From AWTP1-13 sp963797005 (GTDB lineage: Bacteria > Pseudomonadota > Alphaproteobacteria > Rhizobiales > Hyphomicrobiaceae), in assembly GCA_963797005.1 (NCBI GenBank), contig CAWCOF010000004.1, positions 1 to 64,000 of the forward strand: a stretch of DNA of 64,000 nt, in the 5' to 3' direction. Shown piece by piece: positions 17,592-31,927 of this stretch. A program made the translations under genes and the position numbers. The notes under the pieces were generated by a model that had not been told where the DNA came from, searched no databases, and saw nothing but the letters and a program-made list of their open reading frames with translations. Each line of letters starts with the position of its first letter. The stretch's first letter is position 1.

Positions 17592-18338
17592 ACGCTTGGA
17601 AATCGACCGCTTGAGACCGCCACGCCTTCGGTCGGTCTCTCCGGCTGCCGTCCCGTCCGGGCCGGCGCCGACCTTCTAGCAGAGACCATGCATCGACTGA
17701 AGCTCGGAGAAATCCCGTCGGCGATCGCGCGCCGGGTTTGTCGGATGCCGAGGAACCTCCATCGACACCAGAGGTTCTCTCCAGATCGCGCCAAAATCGC
17801 GGCTGTTGCGTGAATGCGCGATACGGTCTGCGACGGGTCGTAGATGCAGAGGTCCTCGAAGAACCCTTGGGTCAGCTGAAAGCAGCGGCAGGTAATGTGA
17901 GTTGGCGCAATCAACGGGTTGACTGAGACAGTTTCGCATCATACCCTGAAGACAAGACGCTTATTGCGCGAGTCACAATTGCGGGGAATTCTATCGTCTG
18001 CGAGCATAGATGCTCGGGCGCCTAATATATGTCGGATGTTATTTGATAAAATTACGACGAAAAGCTTGCGGAGCGCACCATTTATCTATGCTTCGTGAGA
18101 TTAGGACTTTCGATTGCCGTCGGTTGCGGGCTGATTGTCATCGCCCATGTGACTTGGCCCATGTGAGCGGCCCATGTGATCGGGCAATGGGGCAGTGTCG
18201 CTCGGCGCGGCGAAGCGGCGTCCAACCGGGCGACGGCAACCAATTTCGGTGCGCGCTTGCGTCCATCCGCTCGCCTGTCCTCATGGGGATCGCCCCAATC
18301 GTAAGGGCCGGGCAACAGCTAGGGAGGGAGTGCGCCGG
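17592..18338. other. Host intergenic region upstream of glgE
   Basis: About 750 bases between the attachment site and glgE. Short ORFs on both strands show no recognisable protein. It holds a triple repeat (17 to 20 kb border, 18143-18179) and, immediately before glgE, a purine-rich AGGGAGGGAG ribosome-binding site. Confidence 0.45.
18143..18179 (+). repeat. Three direct repeats GCCCATGTGA upstream of glgE
   Basis: GCCCATGTGA occurs exactly three times at 18143, 18157 and 18170, with starts 14 and 13 bases apart, about 160 bases before the glgE start codon. The regular spacing suggests binding sites for a regulator or a short tandem duplication. Confidence 0.7.
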
Positions 18339-20415
18339 ATGAAGTCTAACCCGACACCCGCCGCCAGCGGCGCACAGCGCCAGCCGACAGCCTCGGGCCA
18401 ATCGCATTCCCCTGCCGCCAGGCGTCTCGAGGAACTCGCCCGCGCCCGCGTTGCGATCGAAGGCGTGTGGCCGCAGATCGATGACGGCCGCTTCCCGGTC
18501 AAGCGCGCGGTCGGGGACCACTGGTGGTCGAGGCCGACATCTTCTGCGACGGCCACGACAAGATCGATGCGGCGCTGCTTTACCGGCGCGACGGCGAGAG
18601 CGCGTGGCGCGAGGCGCCGATGCGCCCCGTCGACAACGACCGCTGGCGCGGCGCCTTCGAGCTCACCGACAACGCCCGCTATCGCTACACCATCATCGCC
18701 TGGCGCGATCTCTTCGCCTCGTGGCGCGACGAGGTCGCCAAGAAGCATGCCGCGGGCGTGCCCATCGCGCTGGAGCTGACCGAGGGCCGCGCTGCCTCGT
18801 CGAGCAGGCGGTCGCCGATGGCGCGCGCGGCGGCGGAGGCCGACAGGCGGGCCCTGCAGGCGCTTGCAACGAAGGTTCGAAAGCGAGCGGCGAGGCGATC
18901 GCTGCTGGCGCTGCTGCTTGCCGCGGAGACCGCTCGAGCTGATGCGCGCGCCGGCCCGCGCACGCACCTGACGACGCTATGCCACGGAGCTTCGCCGTCT
19001 GGGTCGACCGCCGCGCGGCCGCGTTCAGCGCCTGGTACGAGATGTTTCCGCGCTCGCAGTCGGGCGACGTCGAGCGCCACGGCACCTTCGACGACGTCAT
19101 CGCGCGGCTGCCCTATGTGCGCGACCTCGGCTTCGACGTGCTCTATTTCCCGCCGATCCATCCCGATCGGCCGCACCAACCGCAAGGGCCGCAACAACGC
19201 GCTGACGGCCGAGCGCCGACGATCCCGGCAGCCCCTACGCGATCGGGTCGGCGGAGGGCGGGCACGACGCGATCCATCCCGAGCTCGGCACGTTCGACGA
19301 TTTCGCGCGGCTGGTCGCAGGCCGCGCACGAGCACGGGCTGGAGATCGCGCTCGATTTCGCCATCCAGTGCTCGCCCGACCACCCCTGGATCAAGGAGCA
19401 TCCGGAATGGTTCGACTGGCGGCCGGACGGCACGATCAAGTACGCCGAGAACCCGCCGAAGAAATACGAGGACATCGTCAACGTCCATTTCTATCGCGAC
19501 GCCTTCCCGTCGCTGTGGTACGCGCTGCGCGACGTCGTCGCTGTTCTGGGTCGAGCACGGCGTGCGGATCTTCCGCGTCGACAACCCGCACACCAAGCCG
19601 TTCCCGTTCTGGGAGTGGATGATCGCGCGAGGTGCAGGCGCGCCACCCCGACGTGATCTTCCTCGCCGAGGCGTTCACCCGGCCCAAGGTGATGAAGCGG
19701 CTGGCCAAGATCGGCTTCACCCAGTCCTACACCTACTTCACCTGGCGCAACACCAAGGCGCGAGCTGACCGAGTACCTGACCGAGCTGACCCGCGACCGA
19801 GTGCCGCGAATACTATGCGGCCCGAACTTCTTCGTCAACACGCCCGACATCAATCCCGTCTACCTGCAGACCAGCGGCCGGCCGGGCTTCCAGGTCCGCG
19901 CGGTGCTGGCCGCGACGCTCGCCGGCAACTACGGGCATCTACAACGGCTTCGAGCTGTGCGAGGCGGCGCCGCTGCCCGGCAGGGAGGAATATCTCGAAC
20001 TCGGAGAAGTACGAGATCAAGGCCTGGGACTGGGACCGGCCGGGCAACATCAGGGCCGACATCGCGCCTCTCAACCGCCTGCGCCGCGACGCATCCGGCG
20101 CTGCAGACGTTCACCAACCTGAGCTTCTACAACGCCTGGAACGACCAGATCCTCTACTACGGCAAGTGCACGCGCCGACAAGGCACGACTTCCTGCTGTT
20201 CGCGGTCAACCTCGATCCGCACAACGCGCAGGGCGCCGATTTCGAGGTGCCGCTGTGGGAGTTCGGACTGCCGGACGACGGCGTCGATCGACGTCGAGGA
20301 CCTGGTCGACCGGCGAGCGCTTCACCTGGCACGGGCAAGATGCAGCACATGCTGGCTCGACCCGGACGAACGCCCTACGCCATCTGGCGCTCATTCGCGC
20401 CGGGAGGCGCACGCG

Positions 20416-20419
<4 letters not shown>
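18339..20419 (+). pseudogene. glgE: Maltose-1-phosphate maltosyltransferase, frameshifted
   Basis: GlgE adds the maltosyl unit of maltose-1-phosphate to alpha-glucan chains in the cytoplasm. About 690 codons, the usual length. Visible motifs, in changing frames: EADIFCDGHDKIDAALLYRR, FPRSQSGDVERHGTFDDV, YFPPIHP...GRTNRKGRNN, CSPDHPWIKEHPEWF, FRVDN (nucleophile Asp), FLAEAFTRPKVM (acid/base Glu) and NTPDINP. About fifteen single-base insertions, nearly all G or C, break the frame. Start is the ATG after AGGGAGGG; the stop overlaps treS as ATGA. Intact motifs suggest the gene works in the organism. Confidence 0.9.
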
Positions 20420-23791
<3,372 letters not shown>

Positions 23792-23795
<4 letters not shown>

Positions 23796-26058
23796 CCGCG
23801 TCCCGAGCACGACGCCGGCCGACGGCTGGCGACCCGACGCCGGCCGCCATCGAGGCCATCGTCGCCGGCGCGGCACGGCGATCCGTTCGCCGTGCTTGGT
23901 CCGCATGCGGCGGCGGACGGCCGCATGTCGCTGCGCGTGTTCGCGCCCGGTGCCGAGGCCGTCGAGGTCGATCGACGCGCGACGGCGAGCGCCGCTCGCG
24001 CAGCTGCAGCGGCTGCACGACGCCGGCTTCTTCGCCGGCCGCGTCGCCGGCCGGCGCAGCGCTTCGCCTACCGCCTCGCCTTCGCAGCGGCGACGGCACG
24101 CCTGGGACGCCGAGGACCCCTATCGCTTCCCGCCGTGCTCGGCGAGATCGACGTCTATCTGCTCGCCGAAGGCACGCATCGCCGGCTCTACGAGCGGCTC
24201 GGCGCGCATCCGATCGACCATCGAGGCGTCGACGGCGTGCGCTTCGCCGTCTGGGCGCCCAATGCGCGGCGCGTCAGCGTGGTCGGCGACTTCAACGCCT
24301 GGGACGGCCGCCGCCATCCCATGCGCCTGCGCATCGAGGCGGGCGTCTGGGAGCTGTTCATTCCCGGCATGTCGGCGCCGGCGCGCCTCTACAAGTACGA
24401 GATCGTCGGCGCCGGACGGCGACCTGCTGCCGCTGAAGGCCGATCCGTTCGCGCTTCGCGCCAGGAGCTGCCGCCGGCGACCGCCTCGCGCGTGCACGGC
24501 CTGCCGCGACCATCGACTGGAGCGACGGCGACTGGATGGCGGCGCGCGCGCGAGCGCGCAGGCACCGCGCCGCGCCGATCTCGATCTACGAGGTGCACCT
24601 CGGCTCCTGGCGGCGCGGGCGACGGCGACGCGCTTCTCGACTACGCGAGCTTGCCGACGAGCTCGTCCCCTACGTCGCGCGACATGGGCTTCACCCACAT
24701 CGAGCTGCTGCCGATCAGCGAGCACCCGTTCGCGCGGCTCGTGGGGCTACCAGCCGATCGGCCTGTTCGCGCCGACCGCGCCGCTTCGGCCGCCCGGAGG
24801 ACTTCGCCTGCTTCGTCGACCGCTGCCATCGCGCCGGCCTCGGCGTCATCCTCGACTGGGTGCCGGCGCATTTCCCGCCGACGCCCACGGCCTGGCGCGC
24901 TTCGACGGCACCGCGCTCTACGAGCACGAGGACCCGCGCCTGGGCTTCCACCAGGACTGGAACACGCTGATCTACAACTTCGGCCGGCGCGAGGTGCGCG
25001 AACTTCCTGATCGCCAACGCGCTCTTCTGGCTCGAGCACTTCCACGTCGACGGGCTGCGGGTCGATGCCGTCGCCTCGATGCTCTATCTCGACTACAGCC
25101 GGCGAGCCGGCGAGTGGATCCCCAACGTCCACGGCGGCCGCGAGAACCTCGAGGCGATCGCCTTCCTGCGCAGCTGAACGCGCTGCGTCGGCGAGCGCTG
25201 CCCGGCGCCATCACGATCGCCGAGGAATCGACCGCCTGGCCGCGGGTGTCGCGGCCGGTCGACGGCGGCGGCCTCGGCTTCGGCTACAAGTGGAACATGG
25301 GCTGGATGCACGACACGCTGCGCTACATGTCGAAGGAGCCGGTGCACCGCCGCCTACCACCACACGAGCATGACCTTCGGCCTGCTCTACGCGTTCCGCG
25401 AGAATTTCGTCCTGCCGCTGACCCACGACGAGGTCGTGCACGGCAAGGGCTCGCTGCTCGGCAAGATGCCCGGCGACCGCTGGCAGAAGTTCGCCAACCT
25501 GCGCGCCTATTTCGCGCTTCATGTGGACGCATCCCGGCAAGAAGCTGCTGTTCATGGGCGGCGAGTTCGGCCAGGAGCGCGAGTGGAACCACGACCAGTC
25601 GCTCGACTGGCACTGCTCGCCGAGCCGACGCATCGCGGCGTGCAGGCGCCTGGTGCGCGATCTCAACGCGCTCTATCGCGCGACGCCGGCGCTGCACCAG
25701 CTCGACTGCGAGGCCGCGGGCTTCGAGTGGATCGATCGGCGACGACGCCGACCAGAGCGTCCTCGCCTTCCTGCGCACGGCGAGCGACGGCAGCTCGCCG
25801 GTCGCTGGTCGTGTGCAACTTCACGCCGATCGTCGCGCCACGGCTACCGCATCGGCGTGCCGCGCGCGCGGCCCCTGGCGCGAGAGCCTCAACACCGACG
25901 CGGCGCGACTACGGCGGCAGCGAACGTCGGCAACGGCGGCGGCGTCGACGCGCGCCGAGCGCCCGCGCACGGCCGGCCGCATTCGCTGGAGCTCACGCTT
26001 GCCGCCGCTCGCCACGATCGTCCTCGAGCGTCTGACGCGAGCTAGGAGCGACGCATGA
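23792..26058 (+). pseudogene. glgB: 1,4-alpha-glucan branching enzyme, frameshifted
   Basis: Branching enzyme forming alpha-1,6 links in glycogen, about 750 codons, normal for the family. An N-terminal CBM48-like domain (GVDGVRFAVWAPNARRVSVV, GDFNAWDGR) precedes the GH13 barrel: ISIYEVHLGSW, FTHIELLPISEHPF, GWGYQPIGLFAPT in part, LRVDAVASMLYLDYSR (nucleophile Asp), AITIAEEST (Glu) and LPLTHDEVVHGKGSL. Two fairly long clean stretches (24180-24420 and 25200-25500) lie between many +1 shifts. Both ends overlap neighbours by ATGA, so it is translationally coupled. Confidence 0.9.
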
Positions 26059-28164
26059 GCCATGGCGCGATCGACGTGCTGCGCCGGGGCTGCCCTACCC
26101 GCTGGGCGCCACCTGGGACGGCTCAGGCGTCAATTTCGCGCTCTTCTCGGCCAACGCCACGCGCGTCGAGCTGTGCCTGTTCGACACCGACGGCGCGCGC
26201 GAGATCGGCGCGGATCGCGCTGCCGGAGTACACCGACGAGGTCTGGCACGGCTACTGCCGGACTGCGGCCCGGCCAGCTCTACGGCTACCGCGTCCACGG
26301 CCCCTACGAGCCGCAGCACGGCCACCGCTTCAATCCGCACAAGCTGCTGCTCGATCCCTACGCCAAGGCGCTGCACGGCCAGCTGCGCTGGAACGACGCG
26401 CTGTTCGGCTACCGTCGGCTCGCCGCAGCGCCGACCTCACCTTCGACCGGCGCGACAGCGCGCCGTCATGCCGAAGTGCGTGGTCGTCGACCGACGGCGC
26501 TTCACCTGGGGCGACGACAGCCGCCCGCGCACGCCGTGGGCCGACACCGTCATCTACGAGGCGCACGTCAAGGGCATGACCGCTGCGCCATCCGACGTGC
26601 CGGCCGCTGCGCGGCACCTTCGCCGGCCTGGCCGATCCGCGCGGTCATCGACCATCTGCGTCAGGCTCGGCGTCACCGCGATCGAGCTGCTGCCGGTCCA
26701 CGCGTTCCTCGACGACCGCCACCTGGTCGAGAAGGGCCTCGCGCAACTACTGGGGCTACAACACGCTCGGCTTCTTCGCGCCGGCCCCGCGCTACACGTC
26801 GCACGGCGGCGACATCGACGAGATTCAAGCACGATGGTGCACCGCCTGCACGAGGCCGGCATCGAGGTGATCCTCGACGTCGTCTACAACCACACCGCCG
26901 AAGGCAACCAACTCGGCCCGACCCTGTCCTTCCGCGGCATCGACAACGCCAGCTACTACCTGCTCGGCCGACGACCAGCGCTACTATTTCGACACCACCG
27001 GCTGCGGCAACACGGTGAACCTGCGCCATCCGCGCGTGCTGCAGATGGTGATGGATTCGCTGCGCTACTGGGTGGAGGAATGCCACGTCGACGGCTTCCG
27101 CTTCGATCTCGCGACGTCGCTGGCCGCGAGCACGCGCGACTTCGATCCGACGCCAGCTTCTTCGACGCGATGCGCCAGGACCCGGTGCTGTCGCAGGTCA
27201 AGCTGATCGCCGAGCCTGGGAATCGGCCGGACGGCTACCAGCTCGGCAACTTCCCGCCCGGCTGGGCGGAATGGAACGACCGCTACCGCGACAACGTGCG
27301 CAGCTACTGGCACGGCGACGCGGGCCGCTGCGCCGAGCTTCGCCGCGGCCTGCTCGGCTCGGCCGACCTCTTCGACAAGCGCGGCCGGCGGCCCTGGGCC
27401 AGCGTCAACTTCGTCACCGCGCACGACGGCTTCACGCTCGCCGACCTCGTGCGCCTACGACGAGCAAGCACAACGAGGCCAACGGCGAGGACAACCGCGA
27501 CGGCCACGACGACAACCGCAGCTGGAACTGCGGCGTCGAGGGCCGACCGACGATCCGGACGATCCTGGCGATCTGCGCGAGCGCATGCGCGCCTGCTGGC
27601 GACGCTGCTCTCGTCGCAGGGCGCGCCGATGCTGCTGATGGGCGACGAGATCGGCCGCACCCAGGGCGGCAACAACAACGCCTATTGCCAGGACAACGAG
27701 ACTGTCCTGGATCGACTGGGAGCGGCATGAGCGACGCGACGAGGCCTTCTTCGCCTTCGTCGCCGGCTCGATCGCGCTGCGCCGCCCATCCCGCTGCTGC
27801 GCCGCCGCGCTTCCTGCACGGCGAGCGCGGCTCGGCGCGACGGCACGACGCGACGTGACGTGGTTCGGCCGGACGGCAAGCAGATGGCGCAAGGCGGACT
27901 GGAACAACGGACTGTGCGCGCAGCTGCATCGGCGCTGATGCTGCGCAGAGCGACGGCCATGCCGCTGCTGATGCTTCTCAACGCCCCCCACGAGGCCATC
28001 GATTTCAAGCTGCCGGCGCCTCAGGCTCGTGCCGGGCTGGCGGCTGCATCGTCGATTCGGCGCGCGGCCTGATCGAGCCCGCCGAGCGCCCTGCATCGCG
28101 CCGGGCGTCGCGGTCGACGCTGCCGCGCGCGTGCCGTCCTGCTGCTCGAGGCGGCGGCGCATGA
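26055..28164 (+). pseudogene. glgX: Glycogen debranching enzyme, frameshifted
   Basis: Isoamylase-type debranching enzyme acting on alpha-1,6 branches of glycogen, about 700 codons. Motifs: YGYRVHGPYEPQHGHRFNPH, KLLLDPYAKAL, TPWADTVIYEAHVKGMT, TAIELLPVHAFLDDRHL, YWGYNTLGFFAP (split), DVVYNHTAEGN, DGFRFDLATSLA (nucleophile Asp), LIAEP near 27215, GNFPPGWAEWNDRYRD and FVTAHDGFTLADLV. The Glu motif reads EPGNR rather than the usual EPWD, possibly one more base error. About ten frame breaks. The end overlaps treZ at ATGA. Confidence 0.88.
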
Positions 28165-30023
28165 TGACGCGGCGCTTCACGGCCTCGCCAGATCTGGGGC
28201 GCCGAGCTCGGCCGCGACGGCGCGACGCGCTTTCGGCTCTGGGCGCCGGCGCACGAGGCTCCGTCTCGCTCGTCGTGCCGAGCGGCACGCGCGATCGCGA
28301 TGGCGCGCCGCCGCGACGGCTGGTTCGAGCTGACGAGCCGACGCCGTCGCCGGGGCGCAGCCTATCGCCTTCGCGCTCGGCGACGGCGGCATGCAAGTGC
28401 CCGATCCCGCCGCGCGCGCCCAGGCCGGCGACGTGCACGGACCCTCGCTGCTGGTCGATCCGCGCGCCTACCGCTGGCAGACGGCCGAGTGGCAGGGCCG
28501 GCCGTGGCACGAGGCCGTGATCTACGAGCTGCACGTCGGCGCCTTCACCGAGACGGCACGTTCGCCGGCGTCGCGGCCAAGCTCGACCATCTCGCCGATC
28601 CGGCATCACCGCCATCGAGCTGATGCCGGTCGCCGCAATTCTCCGGCAACCGCGGCTGGGGCTACGACGGCGTCCTGCTCTACGCGCCGCACGTCGCCTA
28701 TGGCGGTCCGGACGGCCTGAAGCGCCTGGTCGACGCGGCGCACGCGCGCGGGCTGATGGTGCTTCCTCGACGTCGTCTACAACCATTTCGGGCCGGACGG
28801 GAACTATCTCGCACCTCTATGCGCCGCGACTTCTTCGATGCCGACGCGCCAGACGCCGTGGGGCGCTGCGATCGACTACGACCGCCCGCCGGTGCGCCGC
28901 TTCTTCATCGAGAACGCGCTCTACTGGCTCGAGGAGTACCGCTTCGACGGCCTGCGGCTCGATGCCGTCGACCAGATCCGCGACCGATCCGACGCCGCAC
29001 ATCCTGGAGGAGATCGCCGCCGGGTGCGCGCACGGCTCGAGCGACCGCCACGTCCATCTGACGACCGAGGACGACGCGCAACATCACCCGCCTGCACGAG
29101 CGCGACGCCGCGGGCGGCCCCGGCTCTACACGGCCGAGTGGAACGACGACTGTCCACCATGTCGCGCACGTGCTCGCGACCGGCGAGCAGCGAGGGCTAC
29201 TACGCGGACTACGCCGACGAGCCGGCGGCCAAGCTGGCGCGCGCGCTGGCCGGGGCTACGTCTACCAGGGCGAGCCGTCGCCGTTCCGCGACGGCAGCCG
29301 CGCGGCGAGCCGAGCGCGCAACTGCCGCCGACCGCGTTCGTCGACTTCCTGCAGAACCACGACCAGATCGGCAACCGCGCGTTCGGCGAGCGGCTGACGG
29401 CGCTGGCCGAGCCCGAGGCGATCGAGCTGCTCACCGCGATCCTGCTGCTCAGCCCGCAGATCCCGCTGCTCTTCATGGGCGAGGAATGGGGCGAGACGCG
29501 CCCCTTCCTGTTCTTCACCGACTTTCACGGCGAGCTCGCCGGCCGTGCGCGAGGGCCGGCGCAACGAGTTCCGCAGATGGCCGCAATTCAGCGACCCGAG
29601 AACTGCGCGCCCGCATCCCCGACCCGAATGCGATCGAGACCTTCGAGAGATCGCGCCTCGATTGGAGTGCGCCGGAGCGAGCGCCGTTCAGCCGGCGCCT
29701 GGCGCTGGTGCGCCGGCTGCTCGAGGTGCGCGCGCCGTGAGATTGTGCCGCGCCTTGCGGCCGTCCAGGGAGGCGCGGCCCTCGTTCGCGAGGTGGACGG
29801 CCGCGTCATTCGCGTCACCTGGAATCTCGGCGGTGAGCGCTACGGTGTCGTTGCCAACCTATCCAGCGAGGCGCGCCCGCTCGCGGCACGCATCACAGAG
29901 GGGCTGCGCAACGACGACAGGCTGATATTCGAGCTGCCCGAGGGCGCCGCGCGGCGGCTCGACGCCGGCGAGTTGCCGGCGTGGTCGTGCGCCTTCAGCC
30001 TGGCGACCGGGCAGCAGCGATAG
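28161..30023 (+). pseudogene. treZ: Malto-oligosyltrehalose trehalohydrolase, frameshifted
   Basis: TreZ releases trehalose from malto-oligosyltrehalose made by TreY. About 620 codons. Motifs: FRLWAPAHEA, HEAVIYELHVGAFTETG, ITAIELMPVA, GNRGWGYDGVLLYAPH, VVYNHFGPDGNYL, LRLDAVDQI (nucleophile Asp), AEWNDDC (family hallmark after the general acid), FLQNHDQIGNRAF and FMGEEWGETRPFLFF. Frame breaks are concentrated before 29300; the C-terminal third (29330-29560 and 29745-30023) is clean. MalQ starts 11 bases downstream. Confidence 0.9.
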
Positions 30024-30034
30024 GGGGTTCGCAC

Positions 30035-31927
30035 ATGCCAAGCGCCGCCCTTGACCGACTGGCCGAGGCTCACGGCATCGCGCTTTCCTACGTCAGCGAT
30101 AGAGGCGTGACGCTGCACGTCAGCGATGCCGCCAAGCGCGGGCTTCTCGAGGCGCTCGGCGTCCCGGCCGATGGCGGCGCCGCCATAGAGGCGGCTCTCG
30201 CCGCCCTGCCGGCGCACGCGCACGCATCGTGACCCGGCGAGCCGGCAGGCGCGCGCGCCTTCCTGCCGCGAGCTGGCTCGAGAGCGGCCGCGTCTGGGGC
30301 ATCACGTGCCAGCTCTACGGATTGAGATCGGGCCGCAACGCGGGCGTGGGCGATTTCGAGGACCTGGCGCAGCTTGCAGAGCTGGCGGCGCGCCACGGCG
30401 CCGACTTTGTCGGGGTCAACCCGCTGCACGCCCTGTTCCTCGCCGCGCCGGCGCACTTCAGCCCCTACTCGCCGTCGAGCCGCCGCTTCCTCAATCCGCT
30501 CTATATCGCCGTCGACCGGCTGGAGGGCGTGGCGCCCAGCGATCAGGCAGGCCTGGAGGACGCGCGGGAGGCCGAGCTTGTCGACTATCCCGAGGTGGCG
30601 GCGCTCAAGCGGGCTGCGTTCGAACTCCGCTTTCGCGCATTTCCGGCACCAGCACCTGGGCACCGGCTCCGACGCCGACGTGGCGTTCCAGTCGTTCCGT
30701 GCGCGGCAGGCAAACAGCCTCGTCGGTTTCGCGCTGTTCGAGGCGCTGTCGGAGCACTTCGTGACGCAGGGCTTGTCCGCCGGCTGGCGGGATTGGCCGG
30801 ACGACTACAAGGACAGCTCGAGCCCCGCCGTGAGGGCATTCCGACAGCGGCATGCGGATCGCGTCGAGTTCCACGCGTGGCTGCAATGGGTGGCAGCCGA
30901 GCAGCTTGCCGCGGCGCAGCGGCGCGCGCTTGCCGCCGGCATGCGCATCGGTCTCTATCTCGATCTGGCGGTGGGTGTTGCACCTGATGGTGCGGACACC
31001 TGGTGCGCGCCCGACAAGGTCATCGCCGGCGCCCGCATCGGCGCGCCGCCCGATCCCTTCAACGCCGGCGGGCAGGACTGGGGCCTCGCGCCGCTGTCGC
31101 CGGAACCGATGCGCGAGGGGTCGACGGACGGCCTGCGCGCCGTCCTCGATGCCGCCATGCGTCACGCAGGCGCGGTCCGCCTCGACCATGTCATGGCCTT
31201 GCGGCGCCTCTACCTCATCCCGCACGGACTGCCAGCAGCGACGGCGCCTACGTGGACTACCCGTTCGATGCGCTCCTCGGCGTGGTCGCGGCGGCATCCG
31301 GGGACCGCCGGACGATCGTCATCGGGGAGGACCTCGGAACGGTGCCGCACGGCTTTCGCGACACCATGCGCGAGGCGAATATCCTGGGCTACCGCGTGCT
31401 CTTCTTCGAGCGCGGACAGGATGGCGGCTTCCGCCCGCCGGCAGACTACGACCGCAGCGCGCTTGCCTGCGTTGCCACGCACGACCTGCCGACGCTTGCC
31501 GGCTGGTGGCGCGGCAGGGACATTGCCGAGCGCGCCAAGATCGGCCTCATCGCACAGGAAGACGTGGAGGCCGCGCTTGCGGAGAGGCTCGCCGACCGGC
31601 GGGCGATGATTGCCGCATTGGCCGAGGGGCTGCTTCCCGCGTCCCTGCACGGCCTTGGAGGTCCCGATACGCCTTTGCCGGAGGGGCTCGACCCTGTGCT
31701 GGCCGTCGCAACGCACAGGCTTGTCGCCCGCACGCCCTGCCGGCTCGTGGCCGTGCAACTGGAGGACCTTGTCGGATCGGAGGACTGTGTCAACATCCCG
31801 GGAACGACGGATGAGCACCCGAACTGGCGCCGCAAGCTGCCGCTTGCCCTGGAGAGCCTGGCGGCTTCCGCTCTCTTCAAGACCCTCTGCGCGCGCCATG
31901 AGCGAGGAGCGTCCGCGCACCCCATGA
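30035..31927 (+). pseudogene. malQ: 4-alpha-glucanotransferase, frameshifted
   Basis: GH77 amylomaltase shuffling alpha-1,4-glucan chains, about 630 codons. Motifs: WGITCQLYGLRSGRNAGVGD, FVGVNPLHALFLAAP, SPYSPSSRRFLNPLYI, LYLDLAVGVAPDGADTW, ASVGAPPDPFN-like segment (ARIGAPPDPFNAGGQDWG), VRLDHVMALRRLYLIP (nucleophile Asp), IVIGEDLGTVP (Glu) and CVATHDLPTLAGWW. Frame breaks occur near 30225, 30640, 31240 and 31900. Start ATG follows AGGGGG; the stop overlaps the treY start as ATGA. Only four breaks make this the least damaged of the cluster together with treY. Confidence 0.9.

Noticed and set aside
1..17600. CRISPR array among the repeats
   Set aside because: No regularly spaced repeats with unique spacers; the repeats are palindrome arms, hairpins and tRNA halves.
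17582..17914. Minus-strand 110-codon ORF beside the attachment site
   Set aside because: No family pattern, and it covers part of the tRNA-derived repeat.
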